Positions 6,392-14,063 of a stretch of DNA of 37,113 nucleotides are shown piece after piece. The stretch spans positions 1 to 37,113 of the forward strand of contig CAZUXW010000024.1 of NCBI GenBank assembly GCA_964624625.1, in the 5' to 3' direction. This stretch comes from PALSA-1180 sp964624625 (lineage in GTDB: Bacteria; Oederibacteriota; Muellerivitia; Muellerivitales; Muellerivitaceae). Below the pieces are notes generated by a model. That model had not been told where the DNA came from. It ran no database searches and saw only the letters and a list, made by a program, of their open reading frames with translations. Position 1 is the stretch's first letter. Each line of letters begins with the position of its first letter. The position numbers and the translations under genes were made by a program.

Positions 6392-7642
6392 TTACACCCG
6401 GTTCCCGATGGAATCATCCACGTCTTTTTCCGAGGGCATCCGGTTGCCGTGATCCGGCTGGTGCGTCTCCGGAATGACCGCCGAAGGCGCGACCGGCTGG
6501 TTACGGACGATCGGCTGGGCTTCCTCACGAGGCGCTTGGCTTACGGGAGAAGGGACCGGCTGGGCGTCTTCCGGAGGCGTGGTGCTTTCCGGCGCGACGG
6601 ATCCCGCCGCTTCAGCGGCAGCTGCCGCCTCCGGCGTGACTTCCGCCGCCTTCACCTTCGGGATGATGACGACCTTGCGCCGCAAGCCCTCGCCGCGGCT
6701 TTCCGTCGTCACATGCTCATGATCCTTCAAGGTCATATGCACCACCCGGCGGTCCTTGGAGCTCATGGGCCTCATGGGGATTTCCACTCCCGTTTCCTTG
6801 GCCTTCAAGGCCAAGCTGACCGCCAGTTCCTTCAACTTCTCGGTTTGGCGTTCCAGATAGCTTTCCACGTCCACGATCACGATGGATTTTTCCTCGCCTG
6901 TCATGCGCTGGACCACTTTGGAAACCAGGTATTGCAGGGATTCCAAGGTATGGCCGTGGCGGCCGATCAAGGTTCCGCTGGAAGGACCCAGAATGTTCAG
7001 GACGGTGTTGCCGTCCGTGTCCTTCTGCAGCTTCACCTTATCCGGAAGGCTCATGCCCCGCAACAGACGGCTCAAGATCCCTTCGGCGAAAGCCGGAACG
7101 GCGGAAGACTTCAAGGACATCTTGACCTTGGCCGGTTTGGACCCGATCCCCAAGAACCCCTTGCTTCCCTCGTCCAGCACTTCGGTTTTCATGTCGTTCT
7201 TATTGACGTTGAAACGCCGCGCGCCCTCTTCAATGGCTTCCTCGGCGGTGCGTCCCGTCAACTCGATCCAAGAACCGCCCTGGCGCGGGACAAAACCTTC
7301 GCCCCGGTCATGCCGCTCGTGGCGGTCGTTACGCTCGCCCCGGAAGGAGGAGTTCCCGTGGCCGCCCGGACGGTGGTTGCCGCCGCCGCTGGGACGGAAT
7401 CCGCCGCTGCGGTTGTCGCTGCGGTCGGTGCGGGGATTATTTCCCTTGTAGCCGCCTCCGGAAGGGCCGCTTCGATGCTCCCCTCCGCCGCGGTTCTCGC
7501 GGTTGTATCCGCCGCCGCTGCCGCCGCTTCGATTTCCGCTGTAACCGCCCCGGTTGCCGCTGGAAGGCTTGGAGCTGTTGCCGCCGGAGGGCCTGCCCCC
7601 GCTGGACGGCCTATCGCTGTTCTGATTTGAAAAATTTCTCAT
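6392..7642 (-). CDS. jag: Jag/KhpB-type RNA-binding protein with Gly/Arg-rich N-terminus
   Basis: Jag (KhpB, SpoIIIJ-associated) binds RNA and is normally encoded after yidC. The 416-residue product has three family parts. The Jag_N domain lies at about 120-180 (ELTGRTAEEAIEEGARRF, GFLGIGSKPAKV). A KH domain at about 190-265 has the GxxG-like loop LIGRHGHTLE. An R3H domain follows, with RRVVHMTL and SRGEGLRRKVVI. The first ~115 residues are unusual: a Gly/Ser/Arg/Asn-rich RGG-like tract (GGYNRENRGGG, HERHDRGEG). The C-terminal ~90 residues are Ala/Pro/Glu-rich. The ATG overlaps the yidC stop by four bases (ATGA), implying coupling. Confidence 0.92.
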   Translation of the reverse strand: MRNFSNQNSDRPSSGGRPSGGNSSKPSSGNRGGYSGNRSGGSGGGYNRENRGGGEHRSGPSGGGYKGNNPRTDRSDNRSGGFRPSGGGNHRPGGHGNSSFRGERNDRHERHDRGEGFVPRQGGSWIELTGRTAEEAIEEGARRFNVNKNDMKTEVLDEGSKGFLGIGSKPAKVKMSLKSSAVPAFAEGILSRLLRGMSLPDKVKLQKDTDGNTVLNILGPSSGTLIGRHGHTLESLQYLVSKVVQRMTGEEKSIVIVDVESYLERQTEKLKELAVSLALKAKETGVEIPMRPMSSKDRRVVHMTLKDHEHVTTESRGEGLRRKVVIIPKVKAAEVTPEAAAAAEAAGSVAPESTTPPEDAQPVPSPVSQAPREEAQPIVRNQPVAPSAVIPETHQPDHGNRMPSEKDVDDSIGNRV

Positions 7643-9369
7643 GTTGACGCTACCTCATCTTTCTTCTTGGCTTTTTGAATCTCCCGATTGACGACCTTCT
7701 GTTGAATCATCGACAAGATGTTCGTCACCACCCAGTAAACCAAAAGACCCCCTGGCCACTGGAAGGAGAAGTACGTCAGCATGATCGGAAGCATCCACAT
7801 CATTACTTTTTGTTGACCAGCGGCCTGGTTGGCCATCTGGCCCGACACCCTCTGTTGGACCACCATGGAGGCGCCCATCAAAAGGGGAAACACGTGAGTC
7901 GGATCCTTGAGCGTGAGGTCCCCCAGCCATAAAAAGGAGGCCCCGCGCAGTTCGATGCAATATTGCAGCGTGGCGTATAGCGCGAAAAAGATCGGCATCT
8001 GCAGCAGCATGGGCAGGCAGCCGCCCATCGGATTGATCCCCGCGCTCTGGTAAATCGCCATCGTTTGTTTTTGCTGCTCCTGCTTGTCGTCGGCGTATTT
8101 GCGTTTGATGGCGTCCAGTTTGGGCTGGATTTCCTTCATCTTGCCCTGGGTTTGGGCCATGTTTTTGTAGCTGTTGTGGGTGGGCCACCAAAGCAGGAGC
8201 TTGACCGCGATGGAAAGGAAAATAATGGCCAAGCCCCAGTTATGGGCCCAGCTATAGAACCACTTTAAAAGTTCGAGCATGTAGACGCTGATAAAGCCGA
8301 ACATGCCGAAGTTAATCACATTTTCCAACTGCAGTTTTTGGCTCTTCAAGATCGTGTAATCCTGCGGACCGATAAAAACCTGGCCCGAGCGCTTGAAACT
8401 CTCGCCGCTCCTTAAGGATTGGCTGGAATAGACCAGCAGGGGGCGGGGAGTAAAAACTTTAGGATTAACCCCCGGATTGGGATTTTCCTCGGTCGGGGAA
8501 AGGTAAGCGTTGTCGTTGCGCAAAATTTTGGCTGAAGCGCCGCCGGTGGATGCGTCCGGGATCAGGGCTGCCACGAAAAACTGGTCGGCCAGGGCCGTCC
8601 AACCCACCGGCGCCGGGATATCCACGCTCTCTTTTGATTTTTTCGTGGACTCGGAGGAGGCGTGATCCCCGGTCCAAGTCGTCACCCGGTATCCCCCGGT
8701 CCTCGATTGGGTTCCGCCGGTATTTTCTTCCGCTCCCAAGGTATCGGCCCATTCCACCGAGAGGTTCGAAGTCGGAATGGAGCCTTTGCCGGTTTGGCTG
8801 ACGGCGACCTCAAAATCCAACAGGTAGCTGCCGTTCTTGAATCCGAAAGTCTTTTCCAGCATGGTCCCATTCTCATCCACGTAACGGAACCTCAACTTAG
8901 CCTGGCTGTCCGATGGGGAAAGTTTCCGGGAAACTCCATCCACCTCGAAAGTCTTTTGATTGAGATCGGCCATGGGGGGGAAGTTGACGGAAAAGGGCTT
9001 GGGCCGGTCCGGGTCCGGATTGACCAGCTGGCTGAATTTCTTCGTTTGGCGGTTGAGGTATTTTTTGAGCTGGAATCCGGTCAGCAAAGCCCCCCGGGTG
9101 GAGAAGGTGGCGATATAGTCATCGGTCTCAATGGTCACTTCTTTGGCGGGAAGATCGGCGGTCTGGCGCTGGGGTTTGGGGGTTTTTCCGGTTTTTTCCC
9201 GGGGAAGGGAAGAAGACTCGGGCTGGGGGGCGGAGGATTCGGATACAGCGCCCTGGGTCACGGGGGCGTTGGCCGTTTCGGGCGGCGGCGCCGGCATGAA
9301 ATACATCCACGAGAATAAAATGACGATGGAAAGAACGATGAACAATACTTGGCGGCCCTGGTTATCCAA
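7639..9369 (-). CDS. yidC: Membrane protein insertase YidC
   Basis: YidC inserts proteins into the inner membrane, alone or with SecYEG. The 576-residue protein has the Gram-negative architecture. An N-terminal transmembrane segment (VLFIVLSIVILFSWMYF) is followed by a Pro/Ser/Lys-rich linker. The large periplasmic P1 domain (about 85-340) comes next, then the conserved five-helix region from about 355. Hallmarks there are the cytosolic loop MAQTQGKMKEIQPKLDAIK, the segment MAIYQSAGINPMGGCLPMLLQMPIFFALY and the last helix YWVVTNILSMIQQ. It begins 24 bases after yidD and overlaps jag by four bases. Confidence 0.97.
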   Translation of the reverse strand: MDNQGRQVLFIVLSIVILFSWMYFMPAPPPETANAPVTQGAVSESSAPQPESSSLPREKTGKTPKPQRQTADLPAKEVTIETDDYIATFSTRGALLTGFQLKKYLNRQTKKFSQLVNPDPDRPKPFSVNFPPMADLNQKTFEVDGVSRKLSPSDSQAKLRFRYVDENGTMLEKTFGFKNGSYLLDFEVAVSQTGKGSIPTSNLSVEWADTLGAEENTGGTQSRTGGYRVTTWTGDHASSESTKKSKESVDIPAPVGWTALADQFFVAALIPDASTGGASAKILRNDNAYLSPTEENPNPGVNPKVFTPRPLLVYSSQSLRSGESFKRSGQVFIGPQDYTILKSQKLQLENVINFGMFGFISVYMLELLKWFYSWAHNWGLAIIFLSIAVKLLLWWPTHNSYKNMAQTQGKMKEIQPKLDAIKRKYADDKQEQQKQTMAIYQSAGINPMGGCLPMLLQMPIFFALYATLQYCIELRGASFLWLGDLTLKDPTHVFPLLMGASMVVQQRVSGQMANQAAGQQKVMMWMLPIMLTYFSFQWPGGLLVYWVVTNILSMIQQKVVNREIQKAKKKDEVAST

Positions 9370-9393
9370 TGAATTCTCCCGTTTCGAAATGAA

Positions 9394-9615
9394 TTAATGA
9401 ACGGGGTGGAATCCTCCGGATGAGGCGGGATGGCAACGGCTCAAACGCTTCAAACCCATGGCGACGCCCTTGAAGGCGCCATAACGTTCCACGGCTTGTT
9501 TAGTGTATTCGGAGCAGGTGGGTGTAAACCGGCACGAAGGGGGGAGGTAAGGCGAAAGGACCAGCTGATACCCCTTGAGTAATAGTAAAAGCCCCTGCTG
9601 AAAGAGTTTGTCCAT
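9394..9615 (-). CDS. yidD: Membrane protein insertion efficiency factor YidD
   Basis: A 73-residue YidD protein, a small membrane-associated helper of YidC-dependent insertion. The family pattern is complete: YQLVLSPYLPPSCRFTPTCSEYTKQAVERYG, then GLKRLSRCHPASSGGFHPVH, with all three conserved cysteines. It lies four bases after rnpA and 24 bases before yidC, the standard order. Confidence 0.95.
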   Translation of the reverse strand: MDKLFQQGLLLLLKGYQLVLSPYLPPSCRFTPTCSEYTKQAVERYGAFKGVAMGLKRLSRCHPASSGGFHPVH

Positions 9616-9619
9616 CTAT

Positions 9620-9982
9620 TTATCCCTGCTTCATCCGGGGGAGAAGGCCCGCCCTGACGGCCAACGTGAGAAAAGAGGTTCTCAGTTCGTCGAAGGTGCG
9701 CGCCGCGCTTCCGCGCCGGGGAATCAGGATGACCTGGTAACCCCCGCGGAACTTTTCTTTTTCCACCCGGTAAATTTCACGAAGACGCCGTTTGAGGCGG
9801 TTTCGAAGGTAGGCCTTCCCTAAGGCCCGACTCAACGACACGCCGAATTTTCGAAGACCGGCATCCTCGCTGAATTGTACGTATAACGCTAACGAACGAT
9901 CATCCAACTTCCGGCATTGCTGAAAAACCGCCTTGAAATCCTTTGATTGTCTCAGCCGCTCGGACTTCGGGAACCGCGGCAT
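9620..9982 (-). CDS. rnpA: Ribonuclease P protein component
   Basis: RnpA is the protein subunit that helps RNase P RNA bind precursor tRNA and remove the 5' leader. The 120-residue product has the basic RNR signature helix (YLRNRLKRRLREIYRVEKEKF, RNR at 60-62) and the N-terminal LRQSKDFKAVFQ strand-helix unit. GAGGAAGG lies upstream of the ATG. It follows rpmH after 26 bases. Confidence 0.96.
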   Translation of the reverse strand: MPRFPKSERLRQSKDFKAVFQQCRKLDDRSLALYVQFSEDAGLRKFGVSLSRALGKAYLRNRLKRRLREIYRVEKEKFRGGYQVILIPRRGSAARTFDELRTSFLTLAVRAGLLPRMKQG

Positions 9983-10008
9983 GACTTAAACCTTCCTCAA
10001 GCGCCAGA

Positions 10009-10146
10009 TTATTGGACGCTGACTTTCGCACGGCCCTTTTTACGCCGGTTGCTTAACACGCGGCGGCCGCCGACCGTTTTCATGCGGCTGCGGAAACCAT
10101 GAACCTTTTGGCGTTTCCGTTTATTCGGTTGAAATGTTCTTTTCAT
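10009..10146 (-). CDS. rpmH: 50S ribosomal protein L34
   Basis: Translation of the minus strand from the ATG at 10146 gives a 45-residue protein beginning MKRTFQPNKRKRQKVHGFRS and continuing RMKTVGGRRVLSNRRKKGRA, then ending KVSVQ. This is unmistakably L34, a very basic component of the large ribosomal subunit. AAGGA lies about 14 bases upstream, somewhat far for a ribosome-binding site. It is the first gene of the rpmH-rnpA-yidD-yidC-jag operon. Confidence 0.97.
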   Translation of the reverse strand: MKRTFQPNKRKRQKVHGFRSRMKTVGGRRVLSNRRKKGRAKVSVQ

Positions 10147-10213
10147 ATGAGAGAAACCATTCCTTTGACATTAATTTTGATCGGGGCAACCCCAACGGCG
10201 AAAAAGAGGGTTG

Positions 10214-10243
10214 ATTGTAACGTAAAGAGCCATTTCACCACAA
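10214..10243 (-). promoter_or_regulatory. Possible rpmH operon promoter
   Basis: Leftward, TTGTGG (10243-10238) and TACAAT (10219-10214) are separated by 18 bp, giving a leader of about 60 nt before rpmH. The -35 is weak. The rest of the 240-bp rpmH-cobU gap shows only a small GGGG-CAA-CCCC hairpin near 10182 and no riboswitch I can recognise. Confidence 0.3.
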
Positions 10244-10386
10244 GCCCCTTCTCCCGCCACAAAGGGTCGGGGAGGCCGCAAAGTGCATAAAGTTATTAAA
10301 TATGATAGTTTTAAGACGCTGCTTGGGGCTGGGCCGCCCTATCCTTGCTGAACCAAGCCCCCATCTCAACCTCCTAAGGCGAACCC

Positions 10387-10926
10387 ATGACTTCCAACCT
10401 TCAATTGATCCTTGGCGGCGCCCGTTCGGGAAAATCCTCCTACGCCATCGCCCAAGGGGATGAAGGTAACTACCAAGGCCTCCACTTCCTGGCGACCGCT
10501 TCCCCCGGGGACGAGGAAATGAAAATGCGGATTGAGCGCCACCGGACGGAGCGGGACCCCCGATGGAAAGTGGTTGAGGAACCCTATCACCTCCCGTCCG
10601 TTTTGGAAAAATCCCCCCGGGAAGGGAAAAATCTTATTGTCGTGGATTGCGCCACCCTTTGGATCTCAAATTTGTTGTGTGGAATGGGCGGAAAAGCATT
10701 GCCTCCCCCCGGGATCGAAAAAGAGTTTGAAAAATTTATCAAAATATTAAAACAACACTCCGGCGATATCCGAATCGTCTCAAATGAAGTGGGACTCGGC
10801 GTTGTGCCGGATAACGCGTTGGCGCGCCAGTTTCAAGATTTGCAGGGTACACTCAACAAATCTCTCGCCGTGATTGCTACGAAAGTTATTTTCATGACCG
10901 CCGGCCTGCCGCTCAAAATAAAATAA
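10387..10926 (+). CDS. cobU: Adenosylcobinamide kinase / phosphate guanylyltransferase CobU
   Basis: CobU phosphorylates adenosylcobinamide and then attaches GMP, giving AdoCbi-GDP for nucleotide-loop assembly. The 179-residue product has the P-loop GGARSGKS (10-17), the guanylylation region IERHRTERDP with His52 at the position of the guanylylated histidine, and the block VDCATLWISNLL. It also has SNEVGLGVVPDNALARQFQD and ends with MTAGLPLKIK. AAGG lies nine bases before the ATG. It is the first gene of the + strand salvage cluster. I see no B12 riboswitch in its leader, although a small hairpin (10325-10361) precedes the start. Confidence 0.95.
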   Translation: MTSNLQLILGGARSGKSSYAIAQGDEGNYQGLHFLATASPGDEEMKMRIERHRTERDPRWKVVEEPYHLPSVLEKSPREGKNLIVVDCATLWISNLLCGMGGKALPPPGIEKEFEKFIKILKQHSGDIRIVSNEVGLGVVPDNALARQFQDLQGTLNKSLAVIATKVIFMTAGLPLKIK

Positions 10927-10960
10927 TCTTCTACGCAAATATTGAAAAAAATTTTGAAGA

Positions 10961-11626
10961 TTGCTTTACTATGCGCGCTTCAAAATCTGCACAAAGCGAG
11001 TCCACTTTTTGGCTTTCAAGGCGCCTTCTCCAATCTCAAGAACGAAATGGGTTTCCGGTCTTTCCACCTTGAATCGTTTGTGGAAGCGTAATCTCTTTCC
11101 CGAGGACTTGGACCGCCATTACTTCCTCCATTGGTTCGTGGTTTATAACGGCAATATCATCCAAACCGCCAAGGCACTTCAGATTCACCGCAATACTATC
11201 CAGGGACATTTCTTGGAATTGGGCTATTCCAAAAAGTCCGTCAAGCTTCGTCACTTTTGGCAGGAGTTAGAGGCAAAATCAAAAAAACTTCCCTTTGAAA
11301 AAAAATTCCACAAGTTTTACCAAAAATTCTCAGGAAAGCCGGTTCTCTCTCCGGAAGAAAACGCCGGACTTATCGGTTTGTGGCAGACCAAGTTTCCCTT
11401 TAAGACCTTGACGCCTCATTACCTCTTATGGGCCGTTCGGGTGGGAAAGTCGAAGGAGTGGGTGCAGAAGGAGCTGGGTTATTCCTACCGTCATCGGGCC
11501 CGCTTGATGAATCCCATCTTAAAATCCAAGACCCGTGATGGTTTTTGGCTCTCGCCCTTGAAGCCCCAATTAAAAGAGGTCTACTCCCCCCGCTACCGGA
11601 CCATCCTGGCCCGCCAAAAGCGTTAA
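10961..11626 (+). CDS. Fis-type helix-turn-helix protein in cob cluster
   Basis: A basic 221-residue protein that I cannot name. Residues about 50-95 contain a Fis/NtrC-tail-like helix-turn-helix: YFLHWFVVYNGNIIQTAKAL followed by QIHRNTIQGHFLELGYSKKS (compare the family pattern NxxxAAxxLgIsRxTLyrkL). A similar arrangement, YLLWAVRVGKSKEWVQKELG, recurs near 155-175 and may be a degenerate second copy. No receiver, AAA+ or sensor domain is present. The start is uncertain: the longest frame uses TTG with no clear Shine-Dalgarno, and internal TTGs exist. Its place between cobU and cobT suggests a local regulator, but that is inference. Confidence 0.6.
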   Translation: MLYYARFKICTKRVHFLAFKAPSPISRTKWVSGLSTLNRLWKRNLFPEDLDRHYFLHWFVVYNGNIIQTAKALQIHRNTIQGHFLELGYSKKSVKLRHFWQELEAKSKKLPFEKKFHKFYQKFSGKPVLSPEENAGLIGLWQTKFPFKTLTPHYLLWAVRVGKSKEWVQKELGYSYRHRARLMNPILKSKTRDGFWLSPLKPQLKEVYSPRYRTILARQKR

Positions 11627-11639
11627 GACAAACCACTGG

Positions 11640-11776
11640 TTCACCACTAAGGCACCAAGACACCAAGAAAAACTTTGATCTTAAAAGACTCTTGTAACTA
11701 CTCCATATCTCATCTTTTCTTATTCGAGTGACAAATCTTAAATTTTCCCTTGGTGTCTTGGTGCCTTGGTGGTGAA
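11640..11776. repeat. MITE-like element with 28-bp inverted repeats (family B)
   Basis: The arms 11640-11667 (TTCACCACTAAGGCACCAAG plus ACACCAAG) and 11749-11776 are inverted copies matching at 27 of 28 positions, around 81 bp of AT-rich non-coding DNA. The element fills nearly all of the space between the helix-turn-helix gene and cobT and ends one base before an ATG of cobT. A diverged relative is at 35200-35292. Confidence 0.8.
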
Positions 11777-11785
11777 ATGTATTTC

Positions 11786-12880
11786 ATGAACCTCAACAAA
11801 ATCGTTTCTTCCATTCCCGCCCTCCATAAAAAAGCCATGCTGCAGGCCGAAAAACGCCAAGCTCAACTCACCAAACCCGCCAAAAGCTTGGGGCGGTTGG
11901 AAAGCATCGCCATCCAAGTCGCCGGCATCACGGGCGAGGCTGTTCCGTCCCTGGGCAAAAAGCGCGTCATTCTTTGCGCGGGCGACCACGGCGTCACAGC
12001 GGAGGGGGTCTCGGCTTTTCCCTCGGCGGTCACCCCCATGATGGTCTTGAATTTCCTCAAGGGCGGCGCGGCGATCAGCGCCCTGGCCCGCCAGGCGGGG
12101 GCGGAAGTCCAGGTGGTGGACGTAGGCGTCGCGGTGGACCTTCCCCAAAATAAAAAACTAATTTCCGCGAAAATCGCCAAGGGAACCAAGAATTTCAAGG
12201 TGGAGCCGGCCATGACCGAGGCCGAATGCCTCCAGGCTTTGGAGCTGGGCGTTCAGCTGGCGAACCAGGCCAAGAAGGACAAGGTGAAATGGGTGGCCTT
12301 GGGGGAAATGGGCATCGGCAATACTACCTCCGCCGCCGCCCTGATGGCCGCGCTTCTCCCCTGCGCGGTGGAAGACGTGACAGGCTTCGGCACCGGCATC
12401 GACCGCACCCAATGGCTGGTGAAATGCCGGGTGATCCAAGAGGGTCTGCAGCGCCACCAATCGGCCTTGACCCAGCCCTTTCAAATTCTCCGCCGCTTGG
12501 GCGGCCTGGAGATCGCGGCCTTGACCGGTGTGGTCCTGGGCTGCGCGAAGAACCGAATCCCCATCGTCGTGGACGGCTTTATCACGTCCGCCGCCTTCCT
12601 CGCGGCCTACCGTCTGAACCATCGGGTGAAGGATTTCGCCTTCTTTTCGCACCGTTCGGAAGAACCGGGCCACAGCAAGTTTTATGAAATGTTAGGAGTC
12701 GAACCCCTGTTGGACCTCAAGATGCGCTTAGGCGAAGGTTCGGGAGCGGCTTTAGCTTTAAGCATTTTGGAATCAGCCCTGCGGGTCCACGCTGAAATGG
12801 CGACCTTTGAGAGCGCCAAGGTTCCGACCAAAATTAAAAAGAAACAAACCTCCGGCAAAAGATCCTCCTCTCCCCAGTGA
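11786..12880 (+). CDS. cobT: Nicotinate-nucleotide-dimethylbenzimidazole phosphoribosyltransferase CobT
   Basis: CobT activates the lower-ligand base (e.g. dimethylbenzimidazole) to its alpha-ribotide phosphate using nicotinate mononucleotide. Family blocks are PAKSLGRLESIAIQVAGI, CAGDHGVTAEGVSAFP, GEMGIGNTTSAAAL, the glycine-rich VVLGCAKNRIPIVVDGF and MRLGEGSGAA, which contains the catalytic glutamate. I chose the ATG at 11786 because MNLNKIVSSIPALH aligns with known N-termini; an in-frame ATG at 11777 is possible, and the frame further upstream is repeat DNA. The C-terminus has an extra Lys/Ser-rich tail (KIKKKQTSGKRSSSPQ). The stop overlaps the cobS GTG by four bases. Confidence 0.94.
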   Translation: MNLNKIVSSIPALHKKAMLQAEKRQAQLTKPAKSLGRLESIAIQVAGITGEAVPSLGKKRVILCAGDHGVTAEGVSAFPSAVTPMMVLNFLKGGAAISALARQAGAEVQVVDVGVAVDLPQNKKLISAKIAKGTKNFKVEPAMTEAECLQALELGVQLANQAKKDKVKWVALGEMGIGNTTSAAALMAALLPCAVEDVTGFGTGIDRTQWLVKCRVIQEGLQRHQSALTQPFQILRRLGGLEIAALTGVVLGCAKNRIPIVVDGFITSAAFLAAYRLNHRVKDFAFFSHRSEEPGHSKFYEMLGVEPLLDLKMRLGEGSGAALALSILESALRVHAEMATFESAKVPTKIKKKQTSGKRSSSPQ

Positions 12881-13602
12881 GCCCCCTTTTCATAGCGTTC
12901 TCAACCTTAACGGTCTTTCCTGAATTCATCGGAAAGTGGACAACTTCCCAATTAAAAAATTCCGTTATTTTTTATCCGGTCGTGGGCGCCTTTATCGGCG
13001 GGTGCCTGGCCCTGGTCTGGTTGACGCCCCTCACCAACGATATTCAAGCCCTGGCGGCCATCATCCTGTGGGTCCTTCTCACCATGGCTTTCCACCTGGA
13101 TGGGTTGGGAGACTGCTTGGATGGCTGGCTGGGCGGCCAAAACCCAACCGAACGGCGCAAAATAATGAAAGACCCGGCCCTGGGTGTTTACGGGGTTTCG
13201 GGGATTGTGCTCGTCCTTTTATCCAAATACGTTTTATTGGCGCATTTTTTCAAACAGGGCGGCGGCTGGCCGTGGCTGATCGCGATCCCTGCCGCGGCCC
13301 GCTACGCGGTGGTCATTTCCTGCTTCACTTCGGCGCCGCCGCCCAAAGACCAGGGATTGGGTTCTAAAGTCCTTGGACTCCCCCTTTCATCCTTTCTTTT
13401 ATCAAGCCTCATCACCTTGTCCCTGGGTTTCTTGCTCCGGTGGGAAACGCTGGGAGTCTTTTTCCTCTGCGCGCTGGTTTCTGCTGGCATATCGGCGCTT
13501 TCCAAGAACCTTATTGGAGGGCTAACCGGAGACGGTATGGGCGCCACGATTGAAGTGGCCGAGGTTGTATTACTTTTTCTCGCCTGCCTCCGTTTCACTT
13601 AA
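12877..13602 (+). CDS. cobS: Adenosylcobinamide-GDP ribazoletransferase CobS
   Basis: CobS joins adenosylcobinamide-GDP and the alpha-ribazole (phosphate) to complete (adenosyl)cobalamin at the inner membrane. The 241-residue protein has several hydrophobic segments and the hallmark motifs HLDGLGDCLDGWLGG, KDPALGVYGV and GGLTGDGMGATIEVAE. It starts at GTG, overlapping the cobT stop (GTGA), so the two are translationally coupled. Confidence 0.95.
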   Translation: MSPLFIAFSTLTVFPEFIGKWTTSQLKNSVIFYPVVGAFIGGCLALVWLTPLTNDIQALAAIILWVLLTMAFHLDGLGDCLDGWLGGQNPTERRKIMKDPALGVYGVSGIVLVLLSKYVLLAHFFKQGGGWPWLIAIPAAARYAVVISCFTSAPPPKDQGLGSKVLGLPLSSFLLSSLITLSLGFLLRWETLGVFFLCALVSAGISALSKNLIGGLTGDGMGATIEVAEVVLLFLACLRFT

Positions 13603-13611
13603 AATAAGCCC

Positions 13612-13980
13612 ATGCCAACAACGATTCTCCTCATCAGCCACGGCAGCCGGGAAGTCTCCGCGAACCTGGAATTCAAGCGGATCGTCCGCCAATACCAAAA
13701 GCGGCACCGCCGCTGGAAAGTCGCCTACGCTTTCCTGGATTTGGTGGAGCCCTCGATCCCTGCGGCCCTTGAAACCCTCGCTTTGGACTCCGAGGCGATT
13801 TTAGTGCTTCCTTATTTCCTTTTTTCGGCGAAACACGTCAAGAAGGACATTCCCGAAATCATCAGGGTTTTCCGCAAGCGTCACCCGCGGGTCCAGGTGC
13901 GGATCGCTAAGCCTTTGGGTTCGGACATAAAACTTCTGGATATTCTCGACAAGCACCTGCGGATCATTTCGCCAAAATAA
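13612..13980 (+). CDS. cbiX: Small sirohydrochlorin cobaltochelatase CbiX
   Basis: CbiX inserts Co2+ into sirohydrochlorin in the oxygen-independent corrin pathway. This is the short single-domain form (122 residues, CbiX-S-like). ILLISHGSRE carries the first metal-ligand histidine (His10), and LPYFLFSAKHVKKDIPE the second (His75). It follows cobS by 9 bp with no obvious Shine-Dalgarno. No other corrin-ring genes are in the window, so either they lie elsewhere or the protein serves another chelation, such as siroheme. Confidence 0.9.
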   Translation: MPTTILLISHGSREVSANLEFKRIVRQYQKRHRRWKVAYAFLDLVEPSIPAALETLALDSEAILVLPYFLFSAKHVKKDIPEIIRVFRKRHPRVQVRIAKPLGSDIKLLDILDKHLRIISPK

Positions 13981-14016
13981 AAAAGCCCGAACCCGGAGTT
14001 TACCCCGGATCCAGGC
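13979..14016 (-). terminator. Rho-independent terminator of btuB
   Basis: The minus-strand transcript can form a 14-bp stem (14016-14003 with 13998-13985, including G-U pairs, loop UAAA) followed by six U at 13984-13979. It lies 48 bases past the btuB stop and overlaps the 3' end of cbiX by two bases. Confidence 0.8.
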
Positions 14017-14063
14017 CGATCCCCCTCTTGGAAGCCCGGCGTCCCCACGCCGTTCCGGATGCC

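Noticed and set aside
6449..7630. Long open frame of 393 codons on + opposite jag
   Set aside because: It is antisense to the Gly/Arg-rich codons of jag, whose frame has clear KH and R3H motifs; the translation is low-complexity and matches no family.
10325..10361. Hairpin GGGGCT/AGCCCC in the cobU leader, considered as a riboswitch
   Set aside because: No B12 box, no GCCACTG element and no T run; too small for a cobalamin aptamer.
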